NCBI GenBank assembly: GCA_038224615.1 | Contig: JBBRFH010000086.1 | Coordinates: forward strand, 1 to 12,387 | DNA from: JBBRFH01 sp038224615 | GTDB taxonomy: Bacteria; Planctomycetota; Phycisphaerae; Tepidisphaerales; Tepidisphaeraceae | Reading direction: 5' to 3' | DNA: 12,387 nt | Shown here: piece by piece, positions 1 to 7,548 of the stretch | How positions within the stretch are numbered: the first letter of the stretch is position 1 | Layout: each line of letters begins with the position of its first letter | Position numbers and translations under genes: made by a program | The notes under the pieces: generated by a model | Told to the model about the DNA's origin: nothing | The model's input: only the letters and a program-made list of their open reading frames with translations | The model's database searches: none

Positions 1-698
1 TCTGTCGTCTCGGGATCGCATAGAACGAAGTCGACGTGGTAGCGCCCGATCGATCCCGACAACCGCCGCGCTTCGCGCCGCCCACACGCGGGCTCGACCA
101 CATCCAGCAATCGCACCTTGCAGAAGATTCGATACTTCCCCCGCACCGCTCGATACAACGGATGCCAAAACGCCCGCTCGCCCTTGCTTATTAAATGCGG
201 TCGCCTTCGATACATCAGCGCCGCCGGCCTTGCAGCCTTGCAAAGCTCAGCCAGCTTCTTCGCCGCGTCGGCCACTTCGCGGTTGTGCTTCACGCGTGGA
301 CCCTCTTTCGCTTCGTCTGTGTTTCCTGTTTGCAGGAATTCGATCCACTTCTCTAACCGGTCCTTGGCGAAGACGAACACGACTGTGTCGAATTGCGCTT
401 TCGTGATCCCCTGTCGTTCGGCCTCCTTCCAAAACGTGGCCTTGAGTGCGTCCCCGTCGGCACAGGTATCGTCGCAGTCGGCCCATACCATCAGCGTTGT
501 GTCGCCTCCGCGATTCAGGCAAACCTTCAGCTCGTTGGGCATTCTCTTGATGACGTCTGACCGGCCGCCGCAAGATTGGGCGCGCACAATATTGCTGCCT
601 TCCGGTCGAATCCAAGGGGCTTTAACCATACGCATCAGCTTATTGATGAATACCTCATCAATGCTGTCGCCTCTCTTTCCTTCGCACAGGCAGACCAT
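1..698 (-). CDS. TOPRIM-like nuclease fused to DUF2726 domain (partial, runs off window)
   Basis: The reading frame is open from ATG 698 to the window edge (232 codons, C-terminus missing). Residues 1-155 look like a TOPRIM-type domain of the DUF3226/DUF4276/OLD kind: MVCLCEGK with Glu6 at the end of strand 1, an acidic motif WADCDD (Asp74, Asp76, Asp77), and VFAKDRLEKW around residue 116. From about residue 163 the protein matches the start of DUF2726 (YRRRPHLISKGERAFW, then KYRIFCKVRLLDVV, then HVDFVLCDPETT). I recall DUF2726 as a restriction-endonuclease-like fold; the expected ELDD-type acidic motif would lie outside the window. The gene begins 7 nt after the ATPase stop, so the two are probably cotranscribed. 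GTG 716, behind AGGGGGTGG and overlapping the ATPase gene, is an alternative start; ATG 698 has no clear Shine-Dalgarno. An internal ATG at 215 could start a separate DUF2726 protein. Nuclease function is inferred from fold-level motifs only. Confidence 0.7.
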   Translation of the reverse strand, partial: MVCLCEGKRGDSIDEVFINKLMRMVKAPWIRPEGSNIVRAQSCGGRSDVIKRMPNELKVCLNRGGDTTLMVWADCDDTCADGDALKATFWKEAERQGITKAQFDTVVFVFAKDRLEKWIEFLQTGNTDEAKEGPRVKHNREVADAAKKLAELCKAARPAALMYRRRPHLISKGERAFWHPLYRAVRGKYRIFCKVRLLDVVEPACGRREARRLSGSIGRYHVDFVLCDPETT

Positions 699-705
699 TT
701 GCGTT

Positions 706-1824
706 CTACTTGCCACTGGCCCACCCCCTGGCGATCGCCTCGCCGGCTGTCATGCCTTCAGGCACTTTGAGCGGCCTGATTCGAGTCGGTGAGGTGTGAT
801 TGTCACGCCACAGGTAGCGTCCGTTGGCTTCGCCCGAATTTGAAAGGATTTCGGGGTGGTGCGAGATCATAATGAGTTGATGTTTGTCATCCAGCAGTTC
901 TCGCATCGATAGCACCCACGGCTGAAGCTCAGGGAGGCCGACAAAATTGTCCGGCTCGTCGATCAACACGGTCCGCGCTGCGCCGGTCTCGAGGGCAGCT
1001 CGCACCATATACAGGCCGATGAGTGCCCGTTCCCCATCGGAAAGCTGGTCAAAATACAGCATGGTTGGCTTGCCATCCTCACTTTCAAACCGCAACTGCA
1101 AGGCTTTGGTATTCAAGCCGGCGTCCACCAGCTTGAACGAGCGAAAGTCCGGCCAGATGCCGCGCAGCGTATCGCGAAGCACGTCGGTCCACTCCTGCTC
1201 CTGTGCTAATGAGCGATACCAGGAAGTGAGGTTGACCATCGACAAATCCGGATGCTTCATCTCGGCCTTGCTCTCGCTATCCATGCCGCGCGGGTTCGGT
1301 CGCAGGATGAGCAGCTTCGCGATTTCCTCCTGCAGCAGTTCTAGCCTGCTTAGATGGACACCACGCGGCTGGATCGCCGCCAGCGCCGCCTGTCGCCAAT
1401 CCAGTGGGAAGCCGGCCTGGTTCCCGTCCGCTCTCTGAAATCGGACGCCGTCGAGGTCGCGTTCGAACAATGCCTGCCCGTCGCACACGGCCGTCTCGCG
1501 GATGACCCGCGGCTTCTCGAAGTCGGCCTTCTGTTCCACATTGAGGATGTAATCAAATGCGTGCCCGTCGACGCTCAGGCTCAGTTCAAACTCCTGTACC
1601 TTGCTCTCGCCGTTCCATTTAGTGAACTCCAGTTCGGGCACATCCTGTTCACCAGTCCCGCCGAGCAAGCCATCGCCGGTGCCGAGGTTTCGTATCAGGC
1701 GCAGGGCATCGAACACCGAACTTTTTCCGGCCCCGTTGGGCCCGCACAGCACGCCGAACGAGTCAAGCTTCGCCTCGAAGGCCACCAGACAGCGGAAGTT
1801 GTTCGCATAGAGGCGCGTGATCAT
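706..1824 (-). CDS. ABC/AAA_21-type ATPase (RecF/SMC/OLD-like)
   Basis: This is a 372-residue soluble ATPase of the RecF/SMC-like ABC class (AAA_21/AAA_15 group). It starts MITRLYANNFRCL, the usual beta-strand entry of this family. Walker A is GPNGAGKS (28-35), the ABC signature is LSDGER (261-266), Walker B is TVLIDEP (285-291) and the switch histidine lies in SHHPE (321-325). The stretch between Walker A and the signature has no long coiled coil, unlike Rad50 or SMC. ATG 1824 is supported by AGGA (1835-1832) with a 7-nt spacer. The next gene on the same strand encodes a TOPRIM-like protein, the arrangement of AriA-AriB in PARIS and of OLD/Gabija-type defence pairs. I infer an anti-phage or genome-maintenance role in which this ATPase senses or controls the nuclease partner. 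Base composition is low for the window: 27 of 60 bases are G or C in 841-900 against 42 of 60 in 2761-2820, which fits horizontal acquisition. Confidence 0.9.
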   Translation of the reverse strand: MITRLYANNFRCLVAFEAKLDSFGVLCGPNGAGKSSVFDALRLIRNLGTGDGLLGGTGEQDVPELEFTKWNGESKVQEFELSLSVDGHAFDYILNVEQKADFEKPRVIRETAVCDGQALFERDLDGVRFQRADGNQAGFPLDWRQAALAAIQPRGVHLSRLELLQEEIAKLLILRPNPRGMDSESKAEMKHPDLSMVNLTSWYRSLAQEQEWTDVLRDTLRGIWPDFRSFKLVDAGLNTKALQLRFESEDGKPTMLYFDQLSDGERALIGLYMVRAALETGAARTVLIDEPDNFVGLPELQPWVLSMRELLDDKHQLIMISHHPEILSNSGEANGRYLWRDNHTSPTRIRPLKVPEGMTAGEAIARGWASGK

Positions 1825-2087
1825 TCCGGCATCCTATTTTGATTCAATGCGAGAGTCGACACGTCTTCCGAGGCGTGCCAGGCGCAGTGGTAGTAGAAGC
1901 TGCTGATTTTCTCGATGCAGCGGGCGAATCGGATGCAGCGGGAACGGCTGATGGCACCCCCGCTTTCGATCGTTTCACCTTGAACAAAGGTTAGCCCGGC
2001 GTGCGGTCGGCGACAAATGCCTCCTCCGCCCGGAACAGAGATCGTCGGACACGGTCGACGACGACTCGGCGAACCGGGCATCCTGCG
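1821..2087 (-). other. Possible small ORF or gene remnant overlapping the ATPase start
   Basis: On the minus strand an 88-codon frame from ATG 2087 ends in a TGA that overlaps the ATPase ATG as ATGA (1824-1821), a typical translational-coupling arrangement. The last 45 or so residues (IEKISSFYYHCAWHASED, then VSTLALNQ) look more protein-like than the Arg/Pro-rich first half. I recognise no family. It could be the tail of a truncated third cassette gene, or chance. No other gene is visible in 1825-2135. Confidence 0.2.
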
Positions 2088-2135
2088 AGACGATTGCCCT
2101 GTCGTCGGAACCCGGAGCGATCGCCGTCGCTTGTG
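1825..2135. other. Divergent intergenic region between ATPase and glycosyltransferase genes
   Basis: Apart from the doubtful minus-strand ORF above, this spacer shows no gene. Plus-strand codons 2001-2135 are in frame with the glycosyltransferase gene, but they encode an Arg/Thr-rich stretch unlike any leader. Promoters for both divergent genes should lie here; I could not pick out a convincing -35/-10 pair. Confidence 0.4.
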
Positions 2136-4022
2136 ATGCGCGAACGGCCAGAGCAGAATCGGCCCCTGATGCGGCTGCGCGAAATCGGGCTCACACTCCT
2201 GTTGGTGACGGCGACCGCGCTGGCGTATTGGCCGGCGTATCGGGGGCAGTTCATTTGGGACGACGACCGCCACATCTCCCGAAACACGTTGCTGCAAAGC
2301 ACCCGCGGGCTGCAGCGAATCTGGTTCGACGTCGGCGCGACGCCGCAGTATTACCCGCTCACCCACACCACGTTCTGGATCGAATGGCAGCTCTGGGGCG
2401 ACAACGTCGTGGGTTATCACGCGGTCAATATCGCGCTGCACGCACTCGCGTCGCTGCTGTTGGTTCGACTATTGAAGCGCTTGTCGGTGCAGGGGGCGTG
2501 GCTGGCGGGGTTCGTGTTCGCGCTGCATCCGCTGCACGTCGAATCGGTCGCGTGGATGAGCGAGCGGAAGAACACGCTGTCGATCGTCTTCTGGCTGGCG
2601 GCGATTCTCGTCTACTCACGGGTGGCGGGGCTAATCGGTAAGCCTGCGAAGGGGTGGCATTGGTGGGGAGCGTTTGGATTGTTTGTCTCTGCGGTGCTGA
2701 GCAAGACGATCACCTGCACGATGCCCGCGGTGATGCTCGTGTTGATCTGGTGGAAGCGCGGCCGGCTGACCTGGCGCGACGTCCGGCCGCTGATCGGGTT
2801 CTTCGTCGTCGCACTTGTCGCCGCGATGGTGACAGGCCGGATGGAGCGCGACGTCGTCGGTGCCGAAGGCGACGACTGGTCGCTGTCGCTCGTCGAGCGC
2901 ACCCTTGTCGCGGCCCGGGCCTTGTGGTGGTACGCCGGCAAGGTGGTCTGCCCGACATCGCTCGCGTTCAGTTACGAACGTTGGAGCGTCGACCTGGGAT
3001 CAATGGGACAATGGACGTTTGTGGTTGCGACGGTGGTCTTCGTTGCAGTCCTGTGGCTCGCGCGAAAGCGGGTCGGCCGTGCGCCGCTCGCCGCGGCGCT
3101 GATCTTTGGCGGGACGTTGTTTCCGGCGCTGGGGTACTTCAACCTCTTTCCGCACCGCTATTCATACGTCGCCGATCACTTTCAGTATCACAGCGACGTC
3201 GCGGCGATCGGGTTGCTTTGCGGCGTGCTCACGCTCGTGGCGCGGCGCGTGCCGCCGTGGGCGCGATACGCGTGGTGCGGCACGCTCATCGCACTGCTGG
3301 GCACGATGACGCTCGCGCAATCGCGCATCTATCGTGACCAGGAAACGCTCTGGCGCGACACGATCGCCCGGACGCCGACCTCGTGGCTCGCGCATCACAA
3401 CCTGGCGATCTACCTTGCCTCGATGCGTGCCGATCCGGCGACACTGGACGAATCGCTGGCGCTGCTGCGCCGCACCAAGGAACTCCGGCCGCAGCACGAG
3501 CGGGTCGAGTGGTCGATTGCCGACCTGTTGCGGCGGATGGGTCGCGAGCAGGAGGCGCAAACCCACTACGCCGCCGCCATTGAGCAGTATCGGCAACTCA
3601 TTCACCGCGACCCGGGCGCGCCCAACGCCTACGCGCGCCTCGCCTCGCTGTACGACACCATCGGGCGATCCGAGGACGCGCTGGACGTTTACCTCGAGGC
3701 GGCGATCGCCATCCCGTCGAATCCCTACTTCGTACAGCAATCGGTGATGCGGCTTGTGCAGTCGCAACGCGTCAGGCAGGCAATCCCGCTGATGGAGCGA
3801 TGGACGATGCTCGAGCCCGACCGCTTCGAGCCGCGCATCCGCCTTGCGTACGCCTACGGAGTCACCGGCCGCTCGGTCGAGGCGCGCGAGCAGTTTAAGG
3901 AAGCGGCGCGGATTGATCCGTTCAATCCGGAGGTCGTGCGCGGGTTCAATCTCGCCGAGAAATCGATCCTCCTCACCCCAGCCACCGTCCCCGCACCTGG
4001 CGACGGAATGCCCCCGGAGTGA
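2136..4022 (+). CDS. TMTC-like GT-C membrane glycosyltransferase with C-terminal TPR repeats
   Basis: From ATG 2136 the product is 628 residues. The first half is a multi-pass membrane domain of the TMTC type (bacterial relatives of eukaryotic TMTC O-mannosyltransferases, GT-C fold). TM1 covers about 17-35 and is followed by the extracytoplasmic acidic motif IWDDD (40-44). Then come YPLTHTTFW (73-81), HPLHVESVAWMSERKNTLS (131-149), SKTITCTMPAVM (189-200) and HRYSYVADHFQYH (340-352), all hallmarks of the family. From about 405 the protein consists of TPR units (LWRDTIARTP, then three or four more to about 610). The expected reaction is transfer of a sugar from a polyprenyl-phosphate donor to a protein on the outer face of the cytoplasmic membrane; donor and acceptor are unknown. 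The upstream 45 in-frame codons are Arg/Thr-rich and I leave them out. ATG 2169 is an equally possible start just before TM1. Confidence 0.85.
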   Translation: MRERPEQNRPLMRLREIGLTLLLVTATALAYWPAYRGQFIWDDDRHISRNTLLQSTRGLQRIWFDVGATPQYYPLTHTTFWIEWQLWGDNVVGYHAVNIALHALASLLLVRLLKRLSVQGAWLAGFVFALHPLHVESVAWMSERKNTLSIVFWLAAILVYSRVAGLIGKPAKGWHWWGAFGLFVSAVLSKTITCTMPAVMLVLIWWKRGRLTWRDVRPLIGFFVVALVAAMVTGRMERDVVGAEGDDWSLSLVERTLVAARALWWYAGKVVCPTSLAFSYERWSVDLGSMGQWTFVVATVVFVAVLWLARKRVGRAPLAAALIFGGTLFPALGYFNLFPHRYSYVADHFQYHSDVAAIGLLCGVLTLVARRVPPWARYAWCGTLIALLGTMTLAQSRIYRDQETLWRDTIARTPTSWLAHHNLAIYLASMRADPATLDESLALLRRTKELRPQHERVEWSIADLLRRMGREQEAQTHYAAAIEQYRQLIHRDPGAPNAYARLASLYDTIGRSEDALDVYLEAAIAIPSNPYFVQQSVMRLVQSQRVRQAIPLMERWTMLEPDRFEPRIRLAYAYGVTGRSVEAREQFKEAARIDPFNPEVVRGFNLAEKSILLTPATVPAPGDGMPPE

Positions 4023-4044
4023 ACCCGAAGCGGTCATCAGTGCG

Positions 4045-4089
4045 TTGACAGATTGGCAGTACTTTCGTCGATTCGCCGATGTCGATTCG
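4045..4089 (+). promoter_or_regulatory. Candidate promoter with direct repeats upstream of the GH4 gene
   Basis: A perfect TTGACA lies at 4045-4050. With a 17-bp spacer the -10 would be TCGATT (4068-4073), a weak match. The 9-bp sequence gtcgattcg occurs at 4067-4075 and again at 4081-4089, 14 bp apart, overlapping the -10 and start region, so it could be a regulator site. The GH4 start codon follows about 90 nt downstream. Confidence 0.3.
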
Positions 4090-4170
4090 TCGGTTGCAGG
4101 TACACATGAGGGCGGGTCTAATCTCGGTCGAAACATTCCAACGACTTAACGACTTGCGGAGATTACCCCC

Positions 4171-5718
4171 ATGCCCCTGAAGATTGCCATGATCGGTGCC
4201 GGCTCGCTCGGCTTTACCCGTCGCCTGATGCGCGACATTCTTACCGTCGAAGAGTTGCGCGAGACGACGTTCGCGCTCAGCGACAACAATCAGCGCAATC
4301 TCGACGCGGTGAAGACGCTGTGCGACCACGAGTTCAAAGGCGTTCCGTGCAAGATCGAGGCGACCACCGATCGACGCCAGGCGCTGGCGGATGCGGATTA
4401 CGCCATCTGCACCATTCGCCAGGGCGGGCTCGAGGCGTTCAAGTCCGACATCGACGTGCCGCTGCAGTACGGCGTCGACCAGTGCGTTGGGGATACGCTT
4501 TGTGCCGGCGGCATCATGTACGCACAGCGCACCATCAACGCGCTGCTGGACTTCTGCCGCGACATGCGCGAGGTCAGCAAGCCCGACCTGCTGTTTCTCA
4601 ACTATTCCAATCCGATGGCGATGAACACCTGGGCCTGCAACAAGTATGGGGGCGTGAATACGATCGGCTTGTGTCACGGGGTGCAGGGCGCCCAGCACCA
4701 GATCGCCACCGCCGCCACGCAGTGGGCGACGAAGCAGGGGCTGATCGGTCAGGATGAGAAGATCACGCGCAAGCAAATCGATTTCATTTTCGCCGGCATC
4801 AATCACCAGACCTGGTGTACCCGGGCGATGTGGCGCGGGCACGACCTGATCCCGATCATGTACGAGATCATGAGCGCCGTCACCGATTTCCAGCGCGACG
4901 AGAAAGTGCGGCTGGACGTGCTGAAGCGATTCGGCTTCTACAGCACCGAGTCGAATGGTCACCTCAGCGAATACCTGCCGTGGTACCGCAAGCGCACCGA
5001 CGAGATCGGCAAATGGATTAGTCTCAACAGTTGGATCAACGGTGAAACCGGCGGGTATCTGCGGATTTGCACGGAGGGGCGCGACTGGTTCGAGACGGAT
5101 TTCCCGAACTGGCTGAAGGAAGCGCCCAAGCCGCTGTCGGCCGACGATCGTTCGGAGGAGCACGGCAGCTACATCATCGAGGCGCTGGAGACCGGCCGGG
5201 CGTATCGCGGGCATTTCAATGTCGTGAACGAGAATCACATTACCAACCTGCCCAACGGCTGCATCATCGAGATTCCCGGGTACGTCGATGGCAACGGTAT
5301 CAGCCTGCCGGTCGTCGGCGACCTCCCGCTCGCCTGCGCCGCCACCTGCTCAGCCAGCGTGCGCGTGCAGGAGATGGCGATGGAGGCGGCGGTGCAGGGG
5401 GACGTCACGCTGCTGAAGCAGGCCATGCTGCACGACCCGCTCGTGGGCGCGGTGTGCGATCCTGAGGAGGTGTGGCAGTTGACCGATGACATGCTCGTCA
5501 CGCAGGCCGAGTGGCTGCCGCAGTACGCGCACGCGATCGGCGCCGCCAAATCGCGCCTCGCCGACGCGGTGAACGCCGGCACGCGCGCCAAGCTCCGGCA
5601 CACCGAAGGCGCCGCCCGGGTGAAGACCAAGACCGTCGCAGAAATGGCCGCCAACAAGGCCGAATCGCGTAAGAACGCCCAGGCCGCCGACAAGGGCAAA
5701 ATGACGACCAACGCGTAG
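4171..5718 (+). CDS. Family GH4 (MelA-like) alpha-galactosidase/alpha-glucosidase
   Basis: The product is a cytoplasmic NAD+- and Mn2+-dependent glycosidase of family GH4, 515 residues. The Rossmann motif is GAGSLGF (9-15). GDTLCAGGIM (107-116) holds the conserved Asp108 seen as ADTLGPGGIM in E. coli MelA. NYSNPMAMNTWA (144-155), GLCHGVQ (166-172) and AGINHQTW (208-215) follow; Cys168 and His212 are the probable metal ligands by analogy. FYSTESNGHLSEYLPW (256-271) and NLPNGCIIEIPGYVDGNGI (359-377) also match MelA. Family members hydrolyse alpha-glycosides by transient oxidation at C3. Substrate choice between galactoside and glucoside cannot be read here. ATG 4171 has GGAG at 4158-4161. Beyond about residue 455, where MelA ends, there is an extra tail of roughly 60 residues rich in Ala and Lys. 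No sugar transporter or regulator sits next to it, and a strong hairpin follows the stop. Confidence 0.93.
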   Translation: MPLKIAMIGAGSLGFTRRLMRDILTVEELRETTFALSDNNQRNLDAVKTLCDHEFKGVPCKIEATTDRRQALADADYAICTIRQGGLEAFKSDIDVPLQYGVDQCVGDTLCAGGIMYAQRTINALLDFCRDMREVSKPDLLFLNYSNPMAMNTWACNKYGGVNTIGLCHGVQGAQHQIATAATQWATKQGLIGQDEKITRKQIDFIFAGINHQTWCTRAMWRGHDLIPIMYEIMSAVTDFQRDEKVRLDVLKRFGFYSTESNGHLSEYLPWYRKRTDEIGKWISLNSWINGETGGYLRICTEGRDWFETDFPNWLKEAPKPLSADDRSEEHGSYIIEALETGRAYRGHFNVVNENHITNLPNGCIIEIPGYVDGNGISLPVVGDLPLACAATCSASVRVQEMAMEAAVQGDVTLLKQAMLHDPLVGAVCDPEEVWQLTDDMLVTQAEWLPQYAHAIGAAKSRLADAVNAGTRAKLRHTEGAARVKTKTVAEMAANKAESRKNAQAADKGKMTTNA

Positions 5719-5738
5719 CGGAATCGAACCGTGAAGTG

Positions 5739-5808
5739 GCGATGAGCGCGCAGGCGAACGCGAAGAAGCGTAGAAATGCTGCTTCGCGTTCGCCTGCGCG
5801 CTCATCGC
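5739..5808. repeat. Near-perfect long hairpin (27-bp perfect arms)
   Basis: Arms 5739-5765 and 5782-5808 are exact reverse complements over 27 bp. After one A-G mismatch (5766/5781) three more pairs form (5767-5769 with 5778-5780), leaving a loop of about 8 nt. It begins 21 nt after the GH4 stop. No T-run follows, so it is not a standard intrinsic terminator, though it could still end or stabilise the GH4 transcript. A palindromic repeat element (REP or MITE-like) is the other reading. Confidence 0.85.
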
Positions 5809-5872
5809 ACCCTTCGTGGCAAATCGGGCATGGACCCGCCACGGATCGTGCGCGTTCGGCGAGGATCGCGGA

Positions 5873-5878
5873 TAGAAT
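5873..5878 (+). promoter_or_regulatory. Candidate -10 box TAGAAT just before the TPR gene
   Basis: TAGAAT matches the sigma-70 -10 consensus at 5 of 6 positions and ends 9 nt before ATG 5888. Transcription would begin at about 5885, giving a leaderless or nearly leaderless mRNA. No convincing -35 is present at 17 bp spacing, and there is no Shine-Dalgarno before this ATG. Confidence 0.4.
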
Positions 5879-5887
5879 CGTTTCCGC

Positions 5888-7369
5888 ATGAGGCGTCGCA
5901 GGCTGCTATCGCTCCGCGTGCTCATTCCCGCTCTCGCGGTTTGCGCTTGCGCGCACGCGGACGTCATCATCACCACCGACGGCGAACGGCTTGAAGGCGA
6001 GATTCGGCGAATCCCCGAGGGATGGCGTGTCACCAAAGCCGACGGCACGTCGGTCGTCGTCGTCGCGACGAAAATCAAATTGATCGAACTCTCCAACGCG
6101 CCAACCAACGGCGGCGGCGCGTCGGGAAGCGGGCGGTCGCTCGAAGGGTTGCAGTCGCTGCGGCGCAGCGTCGAGCACTCGACCGACATCGACAAGATCG
6201 TCGAGCGCTACGAACGGTTTGTCGAACAGAGCAAGGACGATGCGGCGCTGGTCGAGGCGAAGAAGGATCTGGCGACATGGACCGATCGCCGCGATCGCAA
6301 GCTGGTGAAAGTCGGCCGGCGCTGGGTGACCCCGGACGAGCAGCGGCAGCTCGCGATGCAGACCACGCAGAAGATCGAGGACGTGCGCCAGCTCATCAAG
6401 ACCGGCAAAACGCGCGACGCCGACAAAATCCTGAGCGGCATTCTCGACGACGAGCCGACGAACGTCTCCGCTTTGTACCTCGCCGGCGTGCTGCGGGCGA
6501 AGGACGGAAACTACAGCGAAGCGAAAAAGCAGTTCACGGCGCTGCAGCAGATCCTCCCCGATCACCCGCCCACGCTGCTGAACATGGCGATCATCCTGAT
6601 GAAGCAGAAGCAGTGGGGCCCGGCGGCGGCGATGATGGAGCAGGCACTGGCGTCGGCACCCAACGTGCAGTTCCTCATCGATCAGTCGGCGGAACTTGCG
6701 AACCAGTTGCCCGACGACCAGCAGAAAACGCCCGCCGCCCAAAAGCTGGCCAGACGCTTCGCCGAGCAGGACGCGCAGCTCCAAACGACGATGGCGCGGC
6801 GCGAGATGTATCGGTGGGGCGCAACCTGGGTCGACAAGTCGACGCACGACAAGCTCCTCGCGGTCGACGTCGAGGTGAAGAAGAAGCTGGCCGACCTGAA
6901 CGGCGATTTCGATCTGACGCAGAACCGCATCACCGCGATCGACCAGCAGGTGGCCGACAACCAGAAGGCGATGCGCGACATCGAAACCCGTTCCTACGTC
7001 CGCACCGCCGACGGAACGCTGGTGCGCGTACCGTACCCGTCGGCGTATTACGACATGCAGCGCGAGGTGACGAAGCTGAAAGCCGAGCGTCAGGAAATGT
7101 CCGCCCGCGTCGACACGCTGCGCGCCGCCGCCAAAAAAGTGCAGGCCGACTACCCGGTGCCGAAATACACGGGTATTTTGCGCATGATCGAAGAAGACGG
7201 CGTCCCGATCCTGGTACCGGAGGCAGCGCCGGGCGAGGCGCAGCATGTCACCCCCCGTCCGCCGCCTGCTCCTCCTGCAACGCTGCCGGAGGTGTCGACA
7301 CAGCCCATTCCCCCCGACGCGCCGCCGCCGTCGATCATCCGCATCGGTCCCGGACCCGGAGCAGAATGA
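5888..7369 (+). CDS. Secreted TPR and coiled-coil protein of unknown function
   Basis: The 493-residue product has a Sec signal peptide: MRRRR, a hydrophobic core (about 9-22) and a likely cleavage after AHA (22-24). A small beta-rich segment follows (DVIITTDGERLEGEIRR, then TSVVVVATKIKLIEL, 25-68), a common start of planctomycete envelope proteins. Residues 160-270 hold TPR-like helices (ADKILSGILDDEPTNVSALY; NYSEAKKQFTALQQILPDHP; WGPAAAMMEQALASAP). Before them the motif KVGRRWVTPDEQ (141-151) occurs. Residues about 325-420 are charged helices of coiled-coil type, and the last 45 residues are Pro-rich. The protein probably works in the periplasm as a scaffold or assembly factor; no catalytic motif is visible. 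It is a single gene with spacers on both sides. I do not recognise a named family. Confidence 0.85.
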   Translation: MRRRRLLSLRVLIPALAVCACAHADVIITTDGERLEGEIRRIPEGWRVTKADGTSVVVVATKIKLIELSNAPTNGGGASGSGRSLEGLQSLRRSVEHSTDIDKIVERYERFVEQSKDDAALVEAKKDLATWTDRRDRKLVKVGRRWVTPDEQRQLAMQTTQKIEDVRQLIKTGKTRDADKILSGILDDEPTNVSALYLAGVLRAKDGNYSEAKKQFTALQQILPDHPPTLLNMAIILMKQKQWGPAAAMMEQALASAPNVQFLIDQSAELANQLPDDQQKTPAAQKLARRFAEQDAQLQTTMARREMYRWGATWVDKSTHDKLLAVDVEVKKKLADLNGDFDLTQNRITAIDQQVADNQKAMRDIETRSYVRTADGTLVRVPYPSAYYDMQREVTKLKAERQEMSARVDTLRAAAKKVQADYPVPKYTGILRMIEEDGVPILVPEAAPGEAQHVTPRPPPAPPATLPEVSTQPIPPDAPPPSIIRIGPGPGAE

Positions 7370-7427
7370 GCCGCGCCCGGCGCGAAAGCTGCGGGCCGAG
7401 CGGGAGTGTCGAATGTCGAGTTGCTGA

Positions 7428-7548
7428 GGAAATGGGACACCCAGAATATTCCCCCTGCGGTGCCAAGGCTCCCAGACCCGGCGGACAAAGCAGCAGACTT
7501 GGGGTATCTTCCCGATGACTAACGGAATATTCTGGATGTCCCATTTCC
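7428..7548. repeat. 25-bp inverted repeat flanking a 71-bp core
   Basis: Arms 7428-7452 and 7524-7548 are complementary at 24 of 25 positions. They carry ggaatattctgg and gatgtcccatttcc on the right arm and the mirror sequence on the left. The core (7453-7523) is GC-rich. The shape is that of a miniature inverted-repeat element or mobile REP-like unit; no transposase is attached. Confidence 0.8.

Noticed and set aside
118..792. 224-codon plus-strand ORF at the left end
   Set aside because: It is antisense to the TOPRIM-DUF2726 frame and the ATPase end, which show clear motifs; its own translation is Ser/Arg-rich and unrecognisable.
3162..4136. 324-codon minus-strand ORF
   Set aside because: Mirror of the TPR half of the glycosyltransferase gene; the product is Arg-rich with no domain. 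Such frames are expected in high-GC genes.
3973..5238. 421-codon minus-strand ORF
   Set aside because: Antisense to the GH4 gene, whose family motifs are unmistakable.
5739..5808. Ordinary rho-independent terminator
   Set aside because: The stem is far too long and no T-run follows it.
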